Part shown: positions 1-9,389 of the stretch, one piece after another
Layout: the number at the start of each line of letters is the position of its first letter
Numbering within the stretch: position 1 is the stretch's first letter
From: Lacticaseibacillus paracasei subsp. paracasei
Lineage (GTDB): Bacteria > Bacillota > Bacilli > Lactobacillales > Lactobacillaceae
Assembly (NCBI RefSeq): GCF_000829035.1
Contig: NZ_AP012541.1
Span: forward strand, 1,116,001 to 1,180,000
DNA: 64,000 nt
Reading direction: 5' to 3'
Notes under the pieces: generated by a model
The model's input: the letters and a program-made list of their open reading frames with translations, nothing else
The model's database searches: none
What the model was told of the DNA's origin: nothing
Made by a program: the position numbers and the translations under genes

Positions 1-421
1 AGAAGATGTGCTGTTGTGGCATGAACGCGATATCTCGCATTCCAGTGCCGAACGGATCATGTTGCCAGATGCTACCGGGCTGCTTGATTACATTCTCCAT
101 CGATTCACCAGTATTTTGGACAATTTGGATGTTTTTCCAGACCGAATGAAAGCCAATATGAATCTGACGCATGGCCTGATTTACAGCCAGCGGGTGATGC
201 TGAAGCTGATCGAAGCTGGCTTGAGCCGAGAACAAGCCTATGACTTGGTTCAACCCAAGACAGCGGTGGCATGGGATGAGCATCGCGCCTTCCGTCCGTT
301 GCTTGAAGCTGATCCGAAAATTACTGATCGGTTAAGTCAGGCCGATTTAGACGATGCTTTCGACTACCACTATCACCTCAAGCATGTTGATGAGATTTTC
401 AAACGAGTTGGTTTAGCATAA
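1..421 (+). CDS. purB: Adenylosuccinate lyase, C-terminal fragment (5' end outside the window)
   Basis: Last 139 codons of adenylosuccinate lyase, which makes AMP from adenylosuccinate and also splits SAICAR in purine synthesis. The frame is open from base 2 and begins inside the family's conserved stretch WHERDISHSSAER, which carries substrate-binding His and Ser residues. It continues through the helical C-terminal domain to a TAA at 419-421. The first in-frame start-like codon (GTG at 8) is not the real start, because conserved protein continues upstream of it. A rho-independent hairpin follows directly, so purB ends its transcription unit here. The family assignment is secure; only the missing N-terminus limits it. 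Confidence 0.95.
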   Translation, partial: EDVLLWHERDISHSSAERIMLPDATGLLDYILHRFTSILDNLDVFPDRMKANMNLTHGLIYSQRVMLKLIEAGLSREQAYDLVQPKTAVAWDEHRAFRPLLEADPKITDRLSQADLDDAFDYHYHLKHVDEIFKRVGLA

Positions 422-432
422 GCAAATAAATC

Positions 433-470
433 AAACAAAAACGGCGAGTGCAGACTCGTCGTTTTTGTTT
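433..470 (+). terminator. Rho-independent terminator after purB
   Basis: Inverted repeat CGAGT/ACTCG extended by AAACAAAAACG / CGTTTTTGTTT, giving a GC-rich stem with a T-rich tail. It lies 12 bases after the purB stop. The A-tract on the left arm means it may also terminate transcription arriving from the minus-strand gene at 543-1112. Confidence 0.85.
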
Positions 471-542
471 GGCCGCATTTTGTGCCACCTGTTGACCATA
501 GAAAAAGTCCTGTTCAAGTTGTGATAGCAACGAGAACAAGAC

Positions 543-1112
543 TCATTTTGTCAGGGCACTCAGCGTCAATACAGGCGGTTCCTGCCAAGCATGGTTAGGA
601 TTCGCATTTAACAAGGATTGATCTGTTGTTAAAACTAGCAAGCAACTATTGGTTTGTTGCAATGCATGATTGGCTTCAGTGAGGAAGTCACGGGTAACAT
701 AAGGATCAAAGATCGCAGGAGAGCTGGTTAGCAGCAGGTAACGTTTTTTACCCATCAAGCCACGATAAAATTGCAAATAAATGCGTTGCATGGTGTTCAA
801 TGTCGCAGCTGGCTGGTCTAAGATCGGTGAATTCGTGGATAACCATTCAGGCAAGAAATCAGAATCCTTGCAGCGCCCATTGATGCAAAGGTTGTTTCGC
901 ACGCTGAGATAGTCAAGGATACCTGTATGCCGGCTATTAATGAAGCCGACTTGCTTGATGACGCCACCATTAATAAAATCGCGCACGTACTGATCATGCA
1001 AGGCAATCAGGTCATTCTCGTTTGAGGCATAGAGATACTGAATCGTTGTTGGGGTAAAAAGTTTGGCAAAATTTTCGCGATAGATATCAAGTAGTTTTGA
1101 TCGAAATAACAT
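543..1112 (-). CDS. Degenerate ABC-ATPase-like protein lacking a Walker A motif
   Basis: A 189-residue soluble protein that I do not firmly recognise. The second half resembles the late part of an ABC nucleotide-binding domain. LDQPAATLNTMQRIYLQFYR sits where the signature helix would be, and KKRYLLLTSS where Walker B would be, followed by a strand ending LLVLTTDQSL like an H-loop strand (TTD). No Walker A (GxxGxGKS/T) is present and the protein is too short for a full domain. It starts at ATG 1112, with GGAG upstream, only 9 bases after the stop of the FtsX-like gene, so the two are one transcription unit. Probable role: degenerate ATPase partner of that membrane protein. The function is inference. 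Confidence 0.55.
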   Translation of the reverse strand: MLFRSKLLDIYRENFAKLFTPTTIQYLYASNENDLIALHDQYVRDFINGGVIKQVGFINSRHTGILDYLSVRNNLCINGRCKDSDFLPEWLSTNSPILDQPAATLNTMQRIYLQFYRGLMGKKRYLLLTSSPAIFDPYVTRDFLTEANHALQQTNSCLLVLTTDQSLLNANPNHAWQEPPVLTLSALTK

Positions 1113-1121
1113 GGCTGTCTC

Positions 1122-1868
1122 CTAACGCGGTAAGGCACGCCTTTTCCGAAGCATGGAAAGTGGTGTGACCAAACCTATGTTGGTGATGAAAATCACGGCG
1201 AGACCATTTCCCAGTGCTGACAGGAAACCGGTTGGCTGTGTCATATCATCAGTTTTGCTACCGTAATAAAAGAGGGTTTCACGGGTAAAACCAGTCAGGT
1301 GACGGGCAAAGAGTTGCTCAAATGCGTGGTTCATTTCGATGCTGTCATACTTTTGTTGTAGCAGATGGGCAAATACCGAACGATTTGTGGTCGTTAAGAA
1401 ATAAATCAATTGATCATTTAATAAAACCACAAGAAAAATACTAACAATGAAGCTAATTAAAAAGCTGAAAATTGCTTCAAAGGCGTATTGTAAGCCGATC
1501 GACATACTGCTTTTTCCGACTAAATACAAAGCATCAGTTTCAGACCGTCGACGCCGCCATAGCCAAGCAGTCCCTGCAAGCCACAAAAGACCGTCAGCAA
1601 AAACAACTTTGGTCAGCATCGACTGAGCAGCCTGCACCATTTGAATGTGGGCTTGTCCGACCTGCGTACTGAGCAAAATCGTCTGCCTATTTTGTGTCCC
1701 AAATGAGTTCAAGCGTTGCAAAAAAGCTGCCTGAGCAGATTGGTCAATCATTTCACTTGTCATCAGCATGATGCTGATCAAGCAGAACGCCACTGATAAC
1801 AGCATCATCACAATATAATAACGGCGATGATAACGAAATCCTGAAAACGTTCGCTCAAAGAAATGCAT
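1122..1868 (-). CDS. FtsX-like four-TM membrane protein
   Basis: A 248-residue integral membrane protein. Hydrophobic segments lie near residues 18-40, 82-103, 125-150 and 212-236. There is a large extracytoplasmic loop between the first and second segments and another between the third and fourth. WRRRRSETDALYLVGKSS in front of the third segment resembles the coupling region of FtsX/MacB-type ABC permeases, where charged residues and a 'LG' precede the membrane helix. It is followed at once by the degenerate ATPase-like gene, which supports an ABC-type pair. No substrate can be named. Alternative: an unrelated envelope protein with a chance FtsX-like layout. Confidence 0.6.
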   Translation of the reverse strand: MHFFERTFSGFRYHRRYYIVMMLLSVAFCLISIMLMTSEMIDQSAQAAFLQRLNSFGTQNRQTILLSTQVGQAHIQMVQAAQSMLTKVVFADGLLWLAGTAWLWRRRRSETDALYLVGKSSMSIGLQYAFEAIFSFLISFIVSIFLVVLLNDQLIYFLTTTNRSVFAHLLQQKYDSIEMNHAFEQLFARHLTGFTRETLFYYGSKTDDMTQPTGFLSALGNGLAVIFITNIGLVTPLSMLRKRRALPR

Positions 1869-1953
1869 CTACCCGTTCACCTCACAAGCAGTATAAGCAA
1901 TGAATTTGAACAAAGTGTGAACATAAGCCGAGCATTTACTATGTTATTTGAAT

Positions 1954-4209
1954 TTATTTAGATGGTTGGGTTGTGACATTCACATCAGACGAACTGCTAG
2001 ATTCGCTGCTGCTGGAGGCTACAGTTTGATCCTGAACTTTATCTGGGAAGGTGGTGATGGGATCAGTGTCGTCGGCTAATTCAGGAGCATCAGTTTGGTA
2101 AAGTCCAGTTGTTGATTGGTCATTATTTTCGCTATAGAGACTGGTGCTCTTGCTGCCTAGATTGCGTTCGATTGATAAGACATTGCTGAGACTCTGATTG
2201 TAGTCATATTGGTTAGGGTTGACGGGTTTAAAGCCAAGTGGCACGTAGAAGCGTAAGAGATTGCGGTTAGCGACATCGTCTGAAAGGCTGAGTCTTGTGT
2301 CCACTGACTTCTGATCCTTGGCGATGGTTGCTTCAAGCGCAGGCGTCAATGTCAGCAGTTTACCGGTTGTATTATCGTAGACTTTACTGCCAAGTACGGT
2401 GTATTTAGAGGTGACAAAATTGTGATTACGGAAGGCAACAACGCTGTCGTGCTGACTGGACAGCAGATCGGTGCCAAATTGGACATAACGCGAGCTATCA
2501 ATGCCTAGTAAGTGAAGTAAGGTCGGCAAGACGTCGATCTCGCCGCCGTGAGTGCTATTAACGCCGCCTTTAAGACCAGGCATGTGGAAAATCAGCGGGA
2601 CGCGTTGCAACTGAGCATCATCGAACGCATTCCAAGTGCTAGGATCCTTGCCAAGCAACGGTGCCAGAGTGGTATTGCGATCATTACTAATACCGAAATG
2701 ATCCCCATAAAGCATCACTAGCGAATTCTTTTCCAAACCGCTTGCTTTCAAATAGTTGAAGAATTCCTTGAGCGCTTCATCAAGATAATGAGCCGTGCGA
2801 AAATAACCGTTGATCGTGGCGTCATCAGTACCGGCGTCAGGAAAATCGGAATCAGCTTGGGTGATATAAAAAGGATTATGGTTGCTCGTCGTGATGATTT
2901 TGGCATAGAAAGGCTGTTGCAGATGCTCCAGATACTTTGGTGTCTCGGCCATCATCAACTTATCTTTAATGCCATATTCAGTCGCTGCTTTTTCGTCATG
3001 ATTATAAAAGTTGCCGGAAAAGTAGTCGTTATAACCAAGACTCTTGTATACATTGTCGCGGTTCCAGAAGCTAGCAGAGCCGCCATGAAAAACAGCACTG
3101 GTATAACCGGCTCGTTGATTGAGAATGGCCGGCGCTCCTTCAAACGTATTTTCAGTGCCGAGACTGCTGAATAAAGAGCCATTGGCAATCCCAAACGTGC
3201 TGGTTTCTAGCATGTTTTCGGCGTCACTGGTTTTACCAAGACCAACTTGATGAAAGAAGTTGCTAAAGCTGAGTGTGTCTTTTTCTTTAATGAGTGAATT
3301 CAGGAAAGGCGTGACTTCTTGACCGTCAATTTTTTGGCCAATCAAGAATTGTTGGAAGCTTTCCAAATGAATAATAATGACATTTTTGCCTTTGGCCGTC
3401 CCAAAATAACTGGCGTTGGGAGCGGCATAATGCGACCGCGTATATTGCAATACTGGGTCAAGATTCGAACTGTCGGCTTGGGCGCGGACCTGATTGTTCT
3501 GGGCTGTTTTGGCAGCATCGTAAACGGTGAATGGCGCCAAGCCGAGATACTTAACGATATAATTCCGATCAAAAGTCCGCGTCAAAAGTTGCGGCCGATT
3601 CATTTCACTAACCGCCATGATCAACCCAAACAGCGCGATCCCAAAGACGGTGACCGCTTGCGGAAAGTGAAAGGGAAGTTGGCGGGTATCCAACGTCAGA
3701 CCGAAATGCGGCCAGCGCAAAGGCTCGTTGTGGATATAGCGCCAGATATTCCAAATACTGTAACTAAAATAAGCCAAGGCCACGAGCACAATATCAATTA
3801 CATAAATGATATCGTGTGGTTTAACCATGCTAAGCGAGCTAGCTCCAAGACCCTGACTCACTTTAGAGACGCCAAGGACCGTGTTGATGGTCAGAAAATC
3901 TGAAAACTCACGATAATACAGAACATTTGCGAGTAATAGCAAAGTGCTGAGTATGTAAACAATGACGCCGATGAGGTAACCGCGGCGCGCATGCTTGGGA
4001 TACAAGCCAAGCGATAGGGAAATGATCCCAGTTCCTAAGGGATTTAATAATAGCAAGGTGTATTGTAGCGGATCATTTAAGCCAAGTGAAAAGTCCACAA
4101 AGTAACCAAAGATGGTCTTAGCCCATACCAAAAAAAGCAGACAGGCTAAAAAGCCAATCCGGGTTGATCTTATCCACTGTGCGAGGCGATTTAGTCGTAA
4201 CCGTTTCAA
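1954..4209 (-). CDS. ltaS: Lipoteichoic acid synthase family (LtaS-type) sulfatase-fold protein
   Basis: A 751-residue polyglycerolphosphate synthase-type enzyme. It polymerises glycerol phosphate taken from phosphatidylglycerol on the outer face of the membrane. Five N-terminal membrane segments (about residues 15-200) precede an extracellular sulfatase-fold domain (about 270-620). Metal and nucleophile motifs match LtaS: NVIIIHLESF with Glu near 283, and GLGKTSDAEN with the nucleophile Thr near 327. Further on are FHGG, LVMLYGDHFG and NHNPFY. Start is TTG 4209, 8 bases after AAAGGAG. The C-terminus is a Ser-rich tail (SSSSESSSSS), longer than usual and probably disordered. Family is certain; whether it is the main synthase or a primase-like paralogue cannot be decided from sequence alone. 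Confidence 0.9.
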   Translation of the reverse strand: MKRLRLNRLAQWIRSTRIGFLACLLFLVWAKTIFGYFVDFSLGLNDPLQYTLLLLNPLGTGIISLSLGLYPKHARRGYLIGVIVYILSTLLLLANVLYYREFSDFLTINTVLGVSKVSQGLGASSLSMVKPHDIIYVIDIVLVALAYFSYSIWNIWRYIHNEPLRWPHFGLTLDTRQLPFHFPQAVTVFGIALFGLIMAVSEMNRPQLLTRTFDRNYIVKYLGLAPFTVYDAAKTAQNNQVRAQADSSNLDPVLQYTRSHYAAPNASYFGTAKGKNVIIIHLESFQQFLIGQKIDGQEVTPFLNSLIKEKDTLSFSNFFHQVGLGKTSDAENMLETSTFGIANGSLFSSLGTENTFEGAPAILNQRAGYTSAVFHGGSASFWNRDNVYKSLGYNDYFSGNFYNHDEKAATEYGIKDKLMMAETPKYLEHLQQPFYAKIITTSNHNPFYITQADSDFPDAGTDDATINGYFRTAHYLDEALKEFFNYLKASGLEKNSLVMLYGDHFGISNDRNTTLAPLLGKDPSTWNAFDDAQLQRVPLIFHMPGLKGGVNSTHGGEIDVLPTLLHLLGIDSSRYVQFGTDLLSSQHDSVVAFRNHNFVTSKYTVLGSKVYDNTTGKLLTLTPALEATIAKDQKSVDTRLSLSDDVANRNLLRFYVPLGFKPVNPNQYDYNQSLSNVLSIERNLGSKSTSLYSENNDQSTTGLYQTDAPELADDTDPITTFPDKVQDQTVASSSSESSSSSDVNVTTQPSK

Positions 4210-4674
4210 AGCGGCAACTCCTTTCCACTTTGTTCTTTGTCATTGTACCCGCAAAAAGGAGGAAGCACAAAAGCAGGGTCTGAACCAACCTGGTTTTGGG
4301 GGTGGCAAGCGTGTCTCAATATCTGAAAAATGAGCTGTGCTTGCGAGCGTGTTTCTGAAGCAACTGCAAAAGGCCTGATTACCATTTTGCTTAGACCCTT
4401 ATGTGTTGGTTTCTTCGCTGCTTTGGGACAATGACGCGAGAACGCTATTTTAGTGCTTTTTGATGTCCCGCGCCGGCCTCCCGACATATTGATGAAATGA
4501 TATTAAATCGTGATTCCGTCGCTGGTATCATGGCAAATCATGCAATGATTAGCGTACCTCATTTTCCTAATGGCAGAGGGTGATGCTCATCATTCTTACA
4601 GAGTCTTTAAAAGTTGTAACACATTGTGGGTATCCTTCAGTCACTTTGCTACAATGACAACTGGAGGTAGCACA
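4210..4674. other. Divergent intergenic region, 465 bp
   Basis: Space between ltaS (leftward) and the VanZ-like gene (rightward). It must hold both promoters, but I cannot point to convincing -35/-10 pairs. Short reading frames here have neither ribosome binding sites nor recognisable protein features. A stretch at about 4330-4450 is loosely like the palindromic repeat family found at 44.7 and 53.1 kb (CTTATGTGTTGGTTTCTTCG), but too diverged to call. Confidence 0.4.
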
Positions 4675-5280
4675 ATGCTGTTTTTGGGGCCATTTTACAA
4701 CTGGATTAATACAACCTCGCTCAGTCGCGTCAACCATTTTCCTTTGATTCGATTGATTGTTTTTAGTTTGGACAAAACTATTCTATACCTATTGATCTTT
4801 GCAGCCTTGCGCTGCCTTTGGCTGTTGGTGACGAAGCGAAGAACCACTTTTGGGCGGGAATTAAAACTAGGCATTTTTGTCGGTTATTTAATGCTTTCAT
4901 TTGCTTTGACAGTTTTTCGCGATGTGTATTATCCGTGGCAACTGCACTTTCATTGGAATCGGCCATTATCTGTGATTAATATCCGACCACTTGTTGAAAC
5001 GCTTAAATTGCAACATGCTGCCAGTCACTTCGATCTCTGGTATCAATCACTAGGGAATATTGCTTGGTTTATGCCGCTTGGCTTTGGTATTCCTTGGGTG
5101 AGCAAACATCGACGGCGTCTCGCGGGCACGGTTATGTTTGGCCTGCTGACGTCGTTAAGTATTGAAACCTTACAATTTCTGCTAATCAGTGGGGTAGCGG
5201 ACATTGATGATGTTATTTTCAATGTGATCGGTGCGATTTTCGGCTATAGCCTATATCGCTTGTTTCATCATCGTAAATAA
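4675..5280 (+). CDS. VanZ-like membrane protein
   Basis: A 201-residue membrane protein with about five hydrophobic segments and the VanZ-family signature. GNIAWFMPLGFGIPW comes mid-protein, followed by SLSIETLQFLLISGVADIDDVIFN and a terminal GAIFGYSLYRL segment. The start chosen is ATG 4675, 8 bases after TGGAGG at 4662-4667. The frame is open further upstream, but that part has no ribosome binding site and no conserved sequence. VanZ-family proteins are often linked to envelope stress or teicoplanin tolerance, but most have no defined role. It stands alone, divergent from ltaS. Confidence 0.85.
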   Translation: MLFLGPFYNWINTTSLSRVNHFPLIRLIVFSLDKTILYLLIFAALRCLWLLVTKRRTTFGRELKLGIFVGYLMLSFALTVFRDVYYPWQLHFHWNRPLSVINIRPLVETLKLQHAASHFDLWYQSLGNIAWFMPLGFGIPWVSKHRRRLAGTVMFGLLTSLSIETLQFLLISGVADIDDVIFNVIGAIFGYSLYRLFHHRK

Positions 5281-5451
5281 GCATGAGTCGTTTTAGTATT
5301 CATCATGAGTTTTCTGTGTATCATGAAGGTGAGCTGTCTCTTGGAAATGCTTTAGATCAGGTTGTGCTTGTCTTGCCGTGGGAAAACCGCTAGAATATTT
5401 TTTTGTGTTCAATTTTTTTAAATCAATCATTGAAATAGAAAGAGGCGCGTA

Positions 5452-6309
5452 ATGGGATTTTTACTTGCGCTGATTCCAGCAATTGCATGGGGCTCCATTG
5501 GCTTGGTCAGTGGCAAACTAGGTGGCAATGCTTATCAGCAAACTTTGGGGATGACGTTTGGCGCGCTGGTTTTCGGGATCGGCACGTTGATTGTCATGCG
5601 TCCGGTCTTAGATACTAAAATTTGGTTACTTGGGATTGTTTCTGGGCTTTTCTGGGCATTAGGACAAGGCCAACAGTTTCAGTCCATGAAATATATGGGT
5701 GTCTCAATGACGATGCCCATTTCGACAGGGATGCAGCTTGTCGCGACAACACTGGCCGGTGCGCTGTTGTTCCACGAATGGCGTAATGGTCGTGATGTGA
5801 CCTTGGGCATTCTTGCGCTGGTATTGCTGATTGTGGGTGCAACGTTGACATCAAGGCGCGAACAAACAGACGACTTCACAACACAAAGTGGCGTTGCAAA
5901 GGGGCTGCGAACCTTACTGATATCGACAGTTGGGTATGCAGGTTACACGATTATCGTCAACGCTGGGCATCTTGGCGCTTTGGCCGTTGTGATGCCGCAA
6001 TCCATCGGCATGATTATTGGTGCGTTATTAATGGGCATTGGCCATCAGCCATTTGCTAAGGCAACTGCCAAAAATATTTTGACAGGCCTGCTTTGGGGAA
6101 CAGGGAATGTGTTCATGTTGTTATCGATGGCCAATGTTGGTTTAGCGGTTTCTTATTCATTGTCACAGATGGGAATTGTCATTTCGACTTTCGGCTCGAT
6201 TTATCTGCTTGGCGAGCATAAAACACGCAAGGAAATGATCTGGGTTAGCTGCGGGTCGGCACTGGTGATTCTCGGTGGTGTCGTCCTTGGCATCATGAAA
6301 GCAAAGTAA
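5452..6309 (+). CDS. GRP-family sugar uptake permease (GlcU/RbsU type)
   Basis: A 285-residue membrane protein of ten hydrophobic segments, built as an internal duplication in the drug/metabolite-transporter style. It opens LLALIPAIAWGSIGL and carries glycine-rich helices (LIVGATLTSRRE at mid-length, LGGVVLGIMKAK at the end), as in the glucose/ribose porter family of Firmicutes. It is expected to import glucose or ribose by proton symport, independent of PTS. ATG 5452 follows AAAGAGG by 6 bases. It lies just upstream of pgi, so a sugar entering unphosphorylated could feed the next gene's pathway after kinase action. The exact substrate is unknown. Confidence 0.85.
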   Translation: MGFLLALIPAIAWGSIGLVSGKLGGNAYQQTLGMTFGALVFGIGTLIVMRPVLDTKIWLLGIVSGLFWALGQGQQFQSMKYMGVSMTMPISTGMQLVATTLAGALLFHEWRNGRDVTLGILALVLLIVGATLTSRREQTDDFTTQSGVAKGLRTLLISTVGYAGYTIIVNAGHLGALAVVMPQSIGMIIGALLMGIGHQPFAKATAKNILTGLLWGTGNVFMLLSMANVGLAVSYSLSQMGIVISTFGSIYLLGEHKTRKEMIWVSCGSALVILGGVVLGIMKAK

Positions 6310-6522
6310 TCGATGAGAAGTTGCTCGATTGCTTGCTTTTTTACAAATTCAATTTTAAAGTTAACTTGTTAGAGTGTGAATTTGAACAAAGCATGGGTAA
6401 CTGAATTTAAAAGTTTACTTGATGAGTTATTTCGAATTAATAATTGAATTGACGTTTTTTATGAAACCACTCTCATATCGACTTTTGACAGTTACTTATG
6501 TATTTAGAGGAGGAAGCACACG

Positions 6523-7863
6523 ATGTCGTACATCAAATTTGATTCATCTAAGCTGGACAAGTTCGTTCATGCCAATGAACTTGAACAGATGCAGCCGTTA
6601 GTGACTGCAGCTGACAAGGAATTGCGTGAAGGAACAGGTGCTGGTAAGGATTTCCGCGGCTTTATCGATTTGCCAGTCAACTATGACAAGGACGAATTTG
6701 CCCGGATTAAGGCAGCAGCCAAGAAAGTTCAAGGCAATTCTCAAGTCTTTGTTGCGATTGGGATTGGCGGTTCTTATTTAGGCGCACGGATGGCGGTTGA
6801 TTTTCTTTCCCAGACTTTCCGTAACCTTGACCCTGATCTGAAGTTCCCAGAAGTTTATTTTGCTGGTAACTCAATCTCTGGTACTTATCTGGCGGACTTG
6901 CTTGACATTATTGGCGACCGTGATTTCTCGATCAACGTGATCAGTAAGTCTGGTACCACGACTGAACCTTCAATTGCATTCCGTGTTCTGAAGGCAAAGT
7001 TGATCGAAAAGTATGGCAAAGATGGCGCAAAGGAACGGATTTATGCGACAACTGATCGTGCCAAGGGTGCTTTGAAGCAAGAAGCAGACGCAGAAGGCTA
7101 CGAAGAATTCGTTGTTCCTGATGATGTCGGCGGTCGGTTCTCTGTGATGTCCGCTGTTGGTCTGTTGCCAATCGCTGTTGCAGGCGGTGACATTGACGAA
7201 ATGATGCGTGGTCTCGGTGATGGTCGTAAGGCATACGCTTCAGCTGATTTGAAGGAAAACGAAGCTTATCAGTACGCCGCATTGCGGAACATTTTGTATC
7301 GCAAGGGCTATACCACTGAATTGCTGGAAAACTACGAACCAACGTTGCAATACCTTGGTGAATGGTGGAAGCAATTGATGGGTGAATCTGAAGGTAAGGA
7401 CCAGAAGGGGATCTATCCTTCAAGTGCCAACTTCAGTACTGACCTGCACAGTCTTGGCCAATACATTCAGGAAGGTCTGCGCAACCTGATGGAAACCGTT
7501 GTCTGGGTTGAAGAACCAAACCGCGACCTAACCATTCCTGAAGATGCTAACAACCTTGACGGCCTTGGCTACTTGGCTGGCAAGAAGATGTCCTTCGTTA
7601 ACCGCAAGGCCTATGAAGGGGTTGTTCTCGCCCACACCGATGGCGGCGTGCCAGTTATGACCGTCTCCATTCCAAAGCAGGATGCCTACACCTTAGGCTA
7701 TCTGATCTATTTCTTCGAAGCTGCCGTTTCAATCTCCGGCTACCTGAACGGGATCAACCCATTCAACCAGCCAGGTGTTGAAGCCTACAAGAAGAACATG
7801 TTCGCATTGCTCGGCCGTCCGGGTTATGAGGATATGACCAAGGAATTGAACGCACGGCTTTAA
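6523..7863 (+). CDS. pgi: Glucose-6-phosphate isomerase
   Basis: A 446-residue Pgi of the shorter Gram-positive type, interconverting glucose-6-phosphate and fructose-6-phosphate in the cytoplasm. The first SIS domain has [10 protein letters not shown] near residues 79-88 and [11 protein letters not shown] near 140-150. The signature stretch [19 protein letters not shown] follows near 195-213. Late conserved elements are SLGQYIQEG and [20 protein letters not shown], which hold the catalytic region. ATG 6523 follows AGAGGAGGAAG. It has its own upstream intergenic region (6310-6522) and is followed by a large hairpin. Confidence 0.98.
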
Positions 7864-7901
7864 TAGCGTGGGTTTGAGGTCGTTTGGATAGGAAAAAATG
7901 A

Positions 7902-7997
7902 GAGCCTCAAAATTGTGTTGTAAATGTTCGTGACTGAATTTTGACTGAATAGCCAAAAGGGTCAAAACATTTATGTACCAATTTTGAGGCTCTTTTT
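7902..7997 (+). terminator. Long composite hairpin ending pgi
   Basis: Perfect 14-base arms GAGCCTCAAAATTG (7902-7915) and its complement (7979-7992) are followed by TTTTT. Between them a second stem is visible: AAATG plus TTTTGAC pairing with GTCAAAACATTT. It is interrupted by an insert that contains a tandem TGACTGAAT. It works on paper as a pgi terminator but is far larger than usual and could be a small palindromic element that has been adopted as one. Confidence 0.7.
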
Positions 7998-8221
7998 GTG
8001 TCCGCGGGATTGCCAGTACTGGCTTTCTTTTGGTGTATAGACTAAAAACACGGTGTGATTTCAGCGGGTGATAAACGACATCGCGAAATCAAGCCTATAT
8101 CCATATATTGACCCAATATCTAGTTGGCATATTAATATCAGCGGTTGAGAACGCTTGTTGCGAACTAGTTCGTGTCCGTTAGTGCTATTAGGTCTTAGAA
8201 AAGTGTTTTGGCAATGCTACT
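7998..8221. other. Intergenic region without recognised gene
   Basis: About 220 bp between the pgi hairpin and the broken DUF1828/1829 gene. It contains a loopless palindrome GCCAGTACTGGC and an ATATTG/CAATAT repeat around 8105-8125. No reading frame with a ribosome binding site was seen. Confidence 0.4.
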
Positions 8222-9000
8222 TCAAGCCAGCCTCAACTGACCAATCCAACTGGCTTTTTGAGACCATGGCAACAGCGTGATATTGTAACCCTCTGCTGCC
8301 GACTGAAAGCTTGGCGAAATATTACGTTCCAGATCGTTTGCGAGCAAGTAGAACTTAATTTCATCATTAAATGAACGTACATCTGTAATTGAAAAGATTG
8401 GTTCTTTGTAGGCATTTCCAGTTGGATTATTCACTAGTTTTAATGCCTTAGCGGAGGTTGTTTTCGTTCGACCAATCAGAATCTCAAAGTTGATGTTATT
8501 GCCACTTTGACCTGTGTATTTAACATTTGTATTGACCGAAATATCGCTGTTAATTAAGAAGTTGACAACGTCTTCTAGAAATAAGTCTTTGGTTCTATCT
8601 CTTGAAGTTGCGAGCATATCGCCAACCTGCGTGATGCATTGAATAAGCTGTAATTCTGCCTGTGCATATTTGGAGAGGAGAGGTATTTTGATAGCTAGCT
8701 CACCAGTTGGGCATATTGAACGCCGAAGGAAAGGAGAGTGTCATTGAAATACTTCTTTCTTTTAACTGATGTGTTCGTGTCAAATCCTAAGGTTCCAAGT
8801 TCGTCCATGGTATAACCATCATCACTCAGCATCAAATTGCCATCAGCGTCTTTGTATAAAACCAGAGAAATATTATCATGAAACATGTCTGGAAACGGCG
8901 TGCGAATCTCAATGAAGTGGTTCTTGTCCTTATAAGAAAACGATACATCTAACCACTTAATGCGAGCCCTTTTTAAGGCTTCAATTGTTGGCATGTCCAT
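8222..9000 (-). pseudogene. Frameshifted DUF1828/DUF1829 protein
   Basis: Two adjacent minus-strand frames are the halves of one ~260-residue protein. The first half starts at ATG 9000, after GAGG with 6-base spacing. It reads IEALKRARIKWLDVSFSYKD then IEIRTPFPDMFHDNI and LMLSDDGYTMDELGTLG, typical of the DUF1828 domain, and stops at TAG 8695. Just before that stop, the -1 frame is open and reads ELAIKIPLLSKYAQAELQLI into the second half (MLATSRDRTKDLFLEDVV and so on, the DUF1829 domain), which ends at 8222. A single-base indel near 8695-8705 explains the break. Proteins of this kind are found near mobile DNA, but their function is unknown. Sequencing error or programmed shift cannot be excluded. 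Confidence 0.8.
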
Positions 9001-9101
9001 GATTTGCCTCTTTCTTGTTCTGTACGAAGACAGCCTTTGCACGGTTAAGGATTTAACGATGACATTGTCCAAACAATCGTTTATGGTGTTTGATTGAAAA
9101 A

Positions 9102-9389
9102 TTAAGCACGGTCATTCATGCGCAATATTTCTAAATCCTCAGTCAGAAATTCATTGATTCCAGCCAAAAACTTTTGAAAATGCGCCGTCCCATTATGACT
9201 TTCAACCGCTTCAGCATCTCGCCAATGTTCGATAATTTCATATTCATTCGGAGTGGTGAGACTTTGATAGTGATCGTAGCTAAGGTTCCCTTGTTCCGCA
9301 CGTGAACCTTGGACCAAAGCGGCGATGAATTGCCGATATGCTGCATCACGATCTGGTTTGACGACAAGTTTGACATTAATGATTTTCAT
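9102..9389 (-). CDS. Antibiotic-biosynthesis-monooxygenase (ABM) domain protein
   Basis: A 95-residue single-domain dimeric alpha-beta barrel protein of the ABM/YgiN type. It runs INVKLVVKPDRDAAYRQFIA, then EQGNLSYDHYQSLTTPNEYEI, EHWRDAEAVESHNGTAHFQ and a final helix and strand. Start is ATG 9389, 6 bases after GGAGG (upstream in-frame ATGs lack a site). Family members act as quinol monooxygenases, haem-degrading or stress proteins, so the substrate is open. It is monocistronic, with divergent space to the right. Confidence 0.85.
   Translation of the reverse strand: MKIINVKLVVKPDRDAAYRQFIAALVQGSRAEQGNLSYDHYQSLTTPNEYEIIEHWRDAEAVESHNGTAHFQKFLAGINEFLTEDLEILRMNDRA

Noticed and set aside
3319..3903. 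194-codon frame opposite the ltaS-type gene
   Set aside because: Antisense shadow of a conserved gene; no start signal.
4330..4450. Possible decayed copy of palindromic repeat family 1 upstream of the VanZ-like gene
   Set aside because: Only scattered similarity (CTTATGTGTTGGTTTC) without clear paired arms, so not counted as a copy.
1900..6391. 15-base sequence TGAATTTGAACAAAG occurring at about 1900 and 6376
   Set aside because: A repeat of this length is expected about once or more by chance in 64 kb, and the contexts do not match.
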